Of a stretch of DNA of 9,671 nucleotides, positions 1 through 4,952 are shown one piece after another (the first letter of the stretch is position 1; each line of letters begins with the position of its first letter). Position numbers and translations under genes: made by a program. The notes below the pieces were generated by a model, which saw nothing but the letters and a program-made list of their open reading frames with translations, searched no databases and was not told where the DNA came from. This DNA is from an uncultured Rikenella sp. (lineage in GTDB: Bacteria; Bacteroidota; Bacteroidia; Bacteroidales; Rikenellaceae). Location of the stretch: positions 1 through 9,671 of the forward strand of contig CAJTNK010000073.1 in assembly GCA_910577885.1 (NCBI GenBank), written 5' to 3'.

Positions 1-118
1 CTGAAAGTTCTTTGGGTCCCTTTCTTTCAAGAAAGGGACAGTACCCTCCCGTTCACCAAGCCCGGTTTGCAGACTACACGAAAGTAATACGAGTAACGAA
101 AGTAGAAAGAACAGTTCC
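1..118. repeat. Family-1 interspersed repeat, right end only (partial)
   Basis: This is the right end of an element that continues off the left edge. It contains a 10-bp stem (16-25 with 30-39) around a TTCA loop at 26-29, then the conserved tail AGTACCCTCCCG at 40-51. A degenerate copy of the 50-nt end module follows at about 65-112, running into a short tail at 113-118. The order hairpin, tail, module matches the right end of copy B (3797-3907). The opening CTGAAAG matches the core edge of copy A at 2087-2093. The module here contains three runs resembling ACGAAAGTA. No coding potential is seen. It lies just downstream of lnt, so it may also form the 3' end of that transcript. The repeat assignment is seen directly; any function is unknown. 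Confidence 0.8.
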
Positions 119-154
119 TGCTTGTCGCTAAATACCGTCCTAAGCCGGGGAGGA

Positions 155-1726
155 TTAGTCATCGAGTAGGAGGGAACGTTTTCGGAACCTCCATGCGATG
201 TAGTAGAGGAGCGAGAGTCCGAGGACCAGGAGCGAGAGTCGGACGATGTAGTCACCGCTGCGGACGTAAGGTGTGAGGGTGTCGCTGGCGTTGATCGTTC
301 CGGTGAGTAGCGTTCGTAGGTCCCAGCCCGCGGAGTCGATCACGTTGCCGCGTTGGTCGATGAATCCCGAGATGCCGGTGTTGGCGCATCGGGCGATGGC
401 TCGTCGTGTTTCGACGGCTCGGAGCCGCGCAAAGCTGAAGTGGTGTCGGTATCCCGGCGTGTCGCCCCACCATCCGTCGTTCGTGATGACGAACATCACC
501 TGCGCCCCGCGTCGGACGTACTCCGTGAAGTGTTCGCCGTAGACCGACTCGTAGCAGATGGCCACTCCGGCGCGTGTGCCCTGTGGGTTGACGAAGAGTG
601 ACCGTCGGTCCTGCATCCCGAGCGATCCTGAGACGCCGCCCAGGTCGATGTCCAGGAACTTCAGCGCGCCGAAGACTTTCGGGTAGGGAAAGAGTTCGGC
701 TCCGACGACGAGTTTCGATTTGTGGTAGACCTGTACGCCGGTTTCGCCGGCCGTGATGCCCAGGGCGCTGTTGTAGACGTCGTACGATATGCCCCAGAGC
801 GGGTCGGTCCGTGTCCATCGTCTGAGTGGAGCCCCTTCGTCGTAGCGCAGCAGGGTCGTCGCCCCCGCTACCAAAGTAGCTCGCGGGAAACGGCCCATGA
901 ATCGTCGTAAGGTGTCGATCTCCGGGTTTCGTTGCAGGTCGTTCAGCCAGAAATCGCCGTCGAAGGCGGTCTCCGGCGTCAGGATGAACGCCACCTCCCG
1001 CGGCGCTCCGGTCGCCAGGTCCAGAATCAGGTCCCGTTGTTGGGTGGTGGTCAATCCGCCGAACTTTTCGTTGTACGGGTCGATGTTCGGTTGCACCACG
1101 GCCACTTGCACCGGCCGTTCCGCCTCTTCGTACGTGGCATACCGCACCAGCGACGCCGCTACCGGCACCAGTACCCACAGTCCGGCCACGGTCGCCGTCC
1201 GCCACGGCCGTTCCCTCCGCCGTCGCCACAGCTGATAAAACAGCACGTTCCCCACCAGCACCCACAGCGATCCGCCGAACGACCCGGTGAGCTCGTACCA
1301 TTGTACGACCTGCGGCGTTTCGGCAAACCCGTACCCGAGCGTGAGCCACGGGAACGAGATTTCGTTGTTCATGAACAGCGCCTCGAACGCGATCCACAAG
1401 GTCACGAACAAGGCCCACCCGATCGGTTCCGGCGCTCGGGTGCGGAACCAGTGGAAGATCATGAAAGGCAGGAGGGTGAAAAACAGGCTCCCGGCCGGTA
1501 TCCCGAACGTGGCTACGGGCGTTGCGATCCCCACCCACCAGGTGGTCCCGACGTTCCACACCGTGAACGCCGCCGCTACCCACGCCCAATACCCCCGCGG
1601 ACGCATATCCCCCAACACGAACAACGGCACGAAAGCCACGAACAAACTCCACCCGCCCCAGCTCCACCACCATGGCAACGCCAACAACACGGCGCTCAAC
1701 AGACTCAATCCGATCTTTTTTATCAT
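155..1726 (-). CDS. lnt: Apolipoprotein N-acyltransferase (Lnt)
   Basis: This 523-residue inner-membrane enzyme transfers an acyl chain from a phospholipid to the N-terminal cysteine of diacylated apolipoproteins, the last step of lipoprotein maturation after Lgt and LspA. The N-terminal ~195 residues form several hydrophobic segments (about 5-39, 47-66, 73-94, 101-120, 145-166, 178-195). A nitrilase-fold domain follows, with the expected catalytic residues: Glu252 in TPETAFDGD, Lys336 in YHKSKLVVGAE and Cys391 in AICYESVYGE. Glu344 and Glu393 correspond to further conserved acids. A final membrane segment spans about 493-512 and ends in basic residues. NDGWWGDTPG and ARCANTGISG are also typical. 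The VVGAELFPYP stretch replaces the proteobacterial VPFGEYVP, as is usual in Bacteroidota. The ATG at 1726 is preceded by AGGGG and gives a normal length; the stop is TAA. The gene is divergent from purB, with repeat copy A between them. Confidence 0.96.
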   Translation of the reverse strand: MIKKIGLSLLSAVLLALPWWWSWGGWSLFVAFVPLFVLGDMRPRGYWAWVAAAFTVWNVGTTWWVGIATPVATFGIPAGSLFFTLLPFMIFHWFRTRAPEPIGWALFVTLWIAFEALFMNNEISFPWLTLGYGFAETPQVVQWYELTGSFGGSLWVLVGNVLFYQLWRRRRERPWRTATVAGLWVLVPVAASLVRYATYEEAERPVQVAVVQPNIDPYNEKFGGLTTTQQRDLILDLATGAPREVAFILTPETAFDGDFWLNDLQRNPEIDTLRRFMGRFPRATLVAGATTLLRYDEGAPLRRWTRTDPLWGISYDVYNSALGITAGETGVQVYHKSKLVVGAELFPYPKVFGALKFLDIDLGGVSGSLGMQDRRSLFVNPQGTRAGVAICYESVYGEHFTEYVRRGAQVMFVITNDGWWGDTPGYRHHFSFARLRAVETRRAIARCANTGISGFIDQRGNVIDSAGWDLRTLLTGTINASDTLTPYVRSGDYIVRLSLLVLGLSLLYYIAWRFRKRSLLLDD

Positions 1727-1747
1727 CCTTCCCCTCTTTTTCTGCGG

Positions 1748-1755
1748 TAAAGATA
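1748..1755 (-). promoter_or_regulatory. Probable -7 box of the lnt promoter
   Basis: Read on the minus strand this is TATCTTTA, one base from the Bacteroidota -7 consensus TAnnTTTG, about 21 bases before the lnt start. Its context, GTTATCTTTACC, is very close to the equivalent sites before tig and the secreted hydrolase. A clear TTG -33 element at the usual spacing is not seen; the nearest is TTG at 1784-1782, slightly too far. It lies outside repeat copy A, so lnt probably has its own promoter. Confidence 0.5.
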
Positions 1756-1809
1756 ACTCTATTTCATAACTTTGTCTCTTTCAATAGGTCGTTTGTTGTT
1801 CTTTGATGA

Positions 1810-2137
1810 TCGGCAGGAACCGTACCTTTTACCTTCGGTTTCCTCGCGCTACCTCGGCAAAGCGTGCAAGCCCGCTCTGCTCTCGGCACGCCGCTCGGTT
1901 CTGAAGAAAAGGTACCCAAAAGACTTCCGAGCGCATCCCTATGGGATGCTTTGGCCGTGTCAGCCCGGTGTTTGGGTGGGGCGTTCGGCGAGGCGCGTAA
2001 CGTCATTAGAACCTCAGCGCGCCCCCGCCAAACGTCCCCACCCATGCTCCTGAGGACTGCGGAGCCTAAGGCATAGCGTATGCTATCTGAAAGTTTTTTT
2101 GGTTCTTTTTGTTCACAAAAAGAACAGTACCCTCCCG
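1810..2137. repeat. Family-1 interspersed repeat, copy A
   Basis: This element fills the space between divergent lnt and purB. From the left it has the reverse complement of the 50-nt end module (1822-1871, 41 of 50 bases identical to 3846-3895). Next comes a degenerate TGAA-loop hairpin whose right arm, 1906-1915, is intact. The core spans about 1916-2093, and an intact 10-bp hairpin with TTCA loop follows (2102-2111, 2116-2125), then the tail AGTACCCTCCCG (2126-2137). Within the core, 1942-1981 is the exact reverse complement of 3731-3770, and 2051-2093 matches 3619-3661 inverted with one mismatch. The core folds into a long stem (about 1973-2045) plus a small perfect hairpin, GCATCCC-tat-GGGATGC (1933-1949). 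No real gene lies here; short reading frames do not look like proteins. The purB start is 48 bases further on. Confidence 0.85.
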
Positions 2138-2185
2138 GCCCAATGAATGACGAAAAACGACACAGTGTAAAAAGAAATAAAAGTT

Positions 2186-3544
2186 ATGGAATTGAATCGA
2201 TTGACGGCGATATCGCCGGTGGATGGTCGTTACCGGGGGAAAGTGGAGGAGTTGGGTGGGTATTTTTCGGAGTATGCGTTGATCCGTTATCGGGTGGAGG
2301 TGGAGGTGGAGTATTTTATCGCTTTGTGCGAGTTGCCGTTGCCTCAGTTGGCAGGTTTCGACCGGGGGCGGTATGAGGCTCTGCGTGATATTTACCGGAC
2401 GTTCGGGGTGGCGGATGCCGAGCGGGTGAAGACCATCGAGCAGACCACGAATCACGATGTGAAGGCTGTGGAGTACTTTATCAAGGAGAAGATGGACGCG
2501 CTGGGACTGGGGGATGAGCGTGAGTTCGTGCACTTCGGGCTGACGTCGCAGGACGTCAATAATACGGCGACGCCTTATAGTTTGAAGGCGGCGATGGAGG
2601 CGGTGTATTATCCGGCTGTGATCGAGTTGCGGGATCGGTTGGCCGGTTTGGCGGATGAGTGGAGCGGGGTTCCGATGCTGGCCCATACGCACGGTCAGCC
2701 GGCTTCGCCGACGGTGCTGGGGAAGGAGATCCGGGTGTTCGTCGAGCGGCTGGACAAGCAGCTGGCCCAGTTGCGTGCGATTCCCTATCCGGCGAAGTTC
2801 GGGGGGGCGACCGGGAATTTCAATGCCCATGCGGTGGCTTATCCGTCGGTGGACTGGGTGGCGTTCGCCAACCGGTTTGTGAACGGGACGCTGGGGCTGG
2901 AGCGGTCGCAGTACACGACGCAGATCGAACATTATGACAATTTGGCAGCGATTTTCGACGCGCTGAAGCGGATCAATACGATCTTGGTGGACCTGGCTCG
3001 CGACATGTGGACTTACATCTCGATGGAGTACTTCAAACAGAAGATCAAGGCCGGCGAGGTGGGTTCTTCGGCGATGCCGCACAAGGTGAATCCGATCGAT
3101 TTCGAGAACGCGGAAGGAAATTTCGGGCTGGCGAATGCCGTTTTCGAACATTTGGCAGGAAAATTGCCTGTATCGAGGTTGCAGCGTGACTTGACCGACT
3201 CGACGGTGTTGCGGAATGTGGGGGTGCCGGTGGCGCATACGTTGATTGCAGTGGCGTCGCTGATGAAGGGGCTCGGGAAGCTGATTATCAACCGCGAGGC
3301 GATCGACCGGGATTTGGACGACAACTGGGCGGTGGTGGCCGAGGGGATCCAGACCATTCTGCGGCGGGAGAAGTACCCCAATCCGTACGAGGCGCTCAAG
3401 GCGTTGACGCGGACCAACCGGGGGATTACGCAGGAGGATATGGCGGCTTTTGTCGAGGGGCTCGAGGTTGCCGAGTCGGTGAAGGCCGAGTTGCGGGCTT
3501 TGACGCCGCATACCTATACCGGAATTTTTGTCACCCGAAAATAA
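2186..3544 (+). CDS. purB: Adenylosuccinate lyase (PurB)
   Basis: This 452-residue cytosolic lyase acts twice in purine synthesis. It releases fumarate from SAICAR to give AICAR, and from adenylosuccinate to give AMP. The N-terminus (LTAISPVDGRYRGKV, then FSEYALIRYRVEVEVE) is that of the E. coli-type PurB, which has a similar length of 456. HTHGQPASPT at 167-176 carries the histidine pair of the active site. The superfamily signature GSSAMPHKVNP (293-303) contains the flexible-loop Ser295 and Lys300/Asn302. The ATG at 2186 fits the family N-terminus exactly. The upstream sequence is A-rich with no strong Shine-Dalgarno. No exact TAnnTTTG promoter lies between repeat copy A and the start, so the promoter may be inside the repeat. 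The gene stands alone, bracketed by inverted copies of family 1, with no other purine gene in the window. Confidence 0.97.
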   Translation: MELNRLTAISPVDGRYRGKVEELGGYFSEYALIRYRVEVEVEYFIALCELPLPQLAGFDRGRYEALRDIYRTFGVADAERVKTIEQTTNHDVKAVEYFIKEKMDALGLGDEREFVHFGLTSQDVNNTATPYSLKAAMEAVYYPAVIELRDRLAGLADEWSGVPMLAHTHGQPASPTVLGKEIRVFVERLDKQLAQLRAIPYPAKFGGATGNFNAHAVAYPSVDWVAFANRFVNGTLGLERSQYTTQIEHYDNLAAIFDALKRINTILVDLARDMWTYISMEYFKQKIKAGEVGSSAMPHKVNPIDFENAEGNFGLANAVFEHLAGKLPVSRLQRDLTDSTVLRNVGVPVAHTLIAVASLMKGLGKLIINREAIDRDLDDNWAVVAEGIQTILRREKYPNPYEALKALTRTNRGITQEDMAAFVEGLEVAESVKAELRALTPHTYTGIFVTRK

Positions 3545-3562
3545 GACGTTTTTTGTATAACC

Positions 3563-3585
3563 GTTCCTTGGCTACGAGCCGGAAC
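3563..3585 (+). terminator. Hairpin after purB, possible terminator
   Basis: Eighteen bases after the purB stop, GTTCC (3563-3567) pairs with GGAAC (3581-3585) and GGCT (3570-3573) with AGCC (3577-3580). The loop is ACG and there is a TT bulge. It is immediately followed by the TGAA-loop hairpin of repeat copy B (3587-3610). There is no U tract directly after it, so intrinsic termination is uncertain. It may belong to the repeat. Confidence 0.35.
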
Positions 3586-3586
3586 C

Positions 3587-3907
3587 GTACCTTTTCTGAA
3601 GAAAAGGTACCCAAAAGACTTTCAGATAGCATACGCTACGCCTTAGGCTCCGCAGTCCTCAAGGTTGTGGGTGGGGCTTTCTCGGCGGGCGCGTAATGTA
3701 ATCACTGCTTCATCGCGCCACGCCGGAAAACCCCACCCAAACACCGGGCTGACACGGCCAAAGCATCCCAACGGGATGCGTTCTGAAGTTTTTCTGGTTC
3801 TCTTTGTTCACAAAGAGAACAGTACCCTCCCGTCGCTAAAAAACTGTTTGCACATTATACCGAAGTAAAGCGAGGAAACCGTAGGTAAAAGGTACAGTAC
3901 CCTCCCG
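3587..3907. repeat. Family-1 interspersed repeat, copy B
   Basis: This is the most complete copy. The left end is a perfect 10-bp stem with TGAA loop (3587-3596, 3601-3610). The core (about 3614-3785) is the reverse complement of the copy A core. It contains the GCCTTAGGC palindrome (3640-3648), a long stem from about 3669 to 3739 closed by TGGGTGGGG/CCCCACCCA, and the hairpin GCATCCC-aac-GGGATGC (3763-3779). The right end is a 10-bp stem with TTCA loop (3797-3806, 3811-3820), the tail AGTACCCTCCCG (3821-3832), the 50-nt module (3846-3895), and the tail again (3896-3907). No protein-like reading frame is present. The two ends are inverted relative to each other, as in a transposon-like element with terminal inverted repeats. 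Confidence 0.85.
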
Positions 3908-3963
3908 TAGCCAAAGCGAGTGTTCAAGTAACCATATTATTCACATTATAAAAATTTAAGACC

Positions 3964-4128
3964 ATGGAAAACTACAAATGCGACGTTTGCGACTGGATTT
4001 ATAACCCGGAAGAGGGGTATCCCGAGGGTGGAATCGCGCCCGGGACCTCGTTCGAGGATCTGCCGGAGGATTTTGTCTGCCCGATTTGCGGCGTGGGTAA
4101 GGATATGTTCAGCCGGGTTGAGAAGTAG
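3964..4128 (+). CDS. Rubredoxin
   Basis: This small cytosolic iron protein of 54 residues carries one Fe(SCys)4 centre and acts as a one-electron carrier, often in oxygen or peroxide detoxification in anaerobes. The fold is recognisable end to end. CDVC (Cys6, Cys9) and CPIC (Cys39, Cys42) supply the four ligands. WIYNPEEGYPEGGIAPGTSFEDLPEDFVCP-type spacing, given here only in outline, and the closing GVGKDMFSRVEK are classic. Length matches the family's 52-54. The ATG at 3964 lies 56 bases after repeat copy B, with an AT-rich leader and no Shine-Dalgarno. No clear TAnnTTTG box is seen. No partner such as rubrerythrin or a flavodiiron protein is nearby, so the electron partners cannot be told from context. 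Confidence 0.96.
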   Translation: MENYKCDVCDWIYNPEEGYPEGGIAPGTSFEDLPEDFVCPICGVGKDMFSRVEK

Positions 4129-4169
4129 TCTTCGGGAGGGGATTCGTCGAATTTTAAGTTAGAACAGAG

Positions 4170-4224
4170 GCGGCCGGGGGGCGTTTCACCTGACAGTGAA
4201 ACGACTCCCGGCCGCTGTGCTTTT
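4170..4224 (+). terminator. Strong hairpin terminator after rubredoxin
   Basis: GCGGCCGGG (4170-4178) pairs with CCCGGCCGC (4207-4215). Inside, CGTTTCAC (4182-4189) pairs with GTGAAACG (4196-4203) around a CTGACA loop, so the stem is nearly continuous over 20 positions with a GGG/ACT internal loop. Four Ts follow at 4221-4224 after a five-base gap. It starts 42 bases after the rubredoxin stop. The short, displaced T run makes it a slightly imperfect intrinsic terminator, but the stem is very stable. Confidence 0.7.
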
Positions 4225-4243
4225 GGGAGGTTTCGTTTTGTCA

Positions 4244-4278
4244 GGCCTCGGTCCGGGATTCTCGGAGGCCCGAGGCTG
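4244..4278. other. Second hairpin in the 4129-4415 gap
   Basis: GCCTCGG (4245-4251) pairs with CCGAGGC (4270-4276), giving a 7-bp stem with an 18-base loop that can pair further. It sits between the rubredoxin terminator and the promoter of the next gene. The remaining part of this gap, 4279-4365, shows nothing I can name. Confidence 0.35.
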
Positions 4279-4369
4279 CCGGCCGCAAAAACGGGTCGGA
4301 TTCGCTCCGAAGTTGTTCTTTTTCGGCCTCGTTCCGGTGTGAGGGATCGGAAATTACGACGAACGGCAT

Positions 4370-4377
4370 TATATTTG
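4370..4377 (+). promoter_or_regulatory. Probable -7 box before the DUF4834-like gene
   Basis: TATATTTG is an exact match to the Bacteroidota -7 consensus TAnnTTTG, 38 bases before the start codon at 4416. A good TTG -33 box at 19-23 bases upstream is not apparent. Confidence 0.6.
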
Positions 4378-4415
4378 TACCGGTACAAAACGAATTACAG
4401 ATCGTTTGGTGAATT

Positions 4416-4790
4416 ATGGCTACTTTTCTGACCGTCGTATTGTTTGTGTTTTTGGGCTTTTGGCTCCTGGGGCTGGTGGGGCGCTGGAGTCTGCGGTGGT
4501 GGCTGGCGCGTAGGCAGCGGGAGTTCCGGGAACGTTTCGGAGAGGGCGACTCCGCGGCGGGCAGCTCGTCCAACGGGGGCGGGACGTTCGGCAACGGGTC
4601 GTTCCGGGGCTTCTATGCCAACTTCGGCGGTGCCAAAAACAACGCGCGGAAGCGGCGCCGGGAGGGCGAGGTGACCGTCACGCAGACCGCGCGCCGGAGC
4701 GAGTATCAGGTGCGGCGGGGGGTCGGCGAGTATGTCGAGTACGAGGAGGTGTCGCAACAGCAGACCACGACGACTTTCGAAAAAAAGTAG
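4416..4790 (+). CDS. DUF4834-like small membrane-anchored protein
   Basis: This protein of 124 residues has unknown biochemical role. Residues 4-22 form one hydrophobic helix, followed by Trp/Arg-rich residues (RWSLRWWLARRQREFRERF) expected at the cytoplasmic face. A flexible Gly/Ser/Asn-rich linker spans about 43-73 and a basic patch lies at 78-82. The C-terminal block holds REGEVTVTQT (82-91) and GEYVEYEEV (104-112). This order, with the 'EGEV' and 'GEYVDYEEV' motifs at the end, is what I know of Bacteroidota DUF4834 proteins. The family assignment is from recollection of those motifs, not a search. It has its own promoter (4370-4377) and a perfect terminator (4821-4872), so it looks monocistronic. 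The ATG is well placed before the membrane helix, without a Shine-Dalgarno. Confidence 0.8.
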   Translation: MATFLTVVLFVFLGFWLLGLVGRWSLRWWLARRQREFRERFGEGDSAAGSSSNGGGTFGNGSFRGFYANFGGAKNNARKRRREGEVTVTQTARRSEYQVRRGVGEYVEYEEVSQQQTTTTFEKK

Positions 4791-4820
4791 CGTTTCTCAG
4801 TCTTGTGCTTGTCGGATACG

Positions 4821-4872
4821 GCCGCGTCCGGTGCCGGGAGTCTTTTCCTGCGGCACCGGACGCGGCTTTTTT
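4821..4872 (+). terminator. Intrinsic terminator of the DUF4834-like gene
   Basis: A perfect 16-bp stem, GCCGCGTCCGGTGCCG at 4821-4836 with 4851-4866, has a 14-base loop and is followed directly by six Ts (4867-4872). It begins 31 bases after the stop codon. This is the clearest intrinsic terminator in the window. It shows that the downstream hydrolase must use its own promoter. Confidence 0.93.
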
Positions 4873-4884
4873 ACGAAAAAGCGT

Positions 4885-4892
4885 TACTTTTA
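4885..4892 (+). promoter_or_regulatory. Probable -7 box of the secreted hydrolase gene
   Basis: TACTTTTA differs from TAnnTTTG only at the last base and lies 13 bases after the upstream terminator. The context, CGAAAAAGCGTTACTTTTAC, closely parallels the tig promoter at 8070-8091. It would give a leader of roughly 55 bases before the ATG at 4953. Confidence 0.55.
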
Positions 4893-4952
4893 CCGACCGT
4901 AGAGTCCGAGCTCGACCGTACAATCACTATTCATAGCTATAACCAACTACCC

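Noticed and set aside
2102..2125. The TTCA-loop hairpins as ordinary intrinsic terminators
   Set aside because: Stems are mostly A/T-rich and followed by AGTACCCTCCCG instead of a T run. Their recurrence with a fixed tail fits a repeat unit better.
2066..3511. A 481-residue minus-strand frame opposite purB, and a 509-residue one (8080-9609) opposite tig
   Set aside because: Both fully overlap confidently identified genes and have the Arg/His/Leu-biased composition of antisense shadows.
1..3907. CRISPR array formed by the recurring AGTACCCTCCCG units
   Set aside because: The units are only 12 bases, irregularly spaced over kilobases, and associated with hairpin modules, not with regularly spaced unique spacers. 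No cas genes are present.
4803..4952. A TTG start at 4803 for the secreted hydrolase
   Set aside because: The extra 50 residues would be encoded by a perfect terminator and a -7 box, and the signal peptide at 4953 would become internal.
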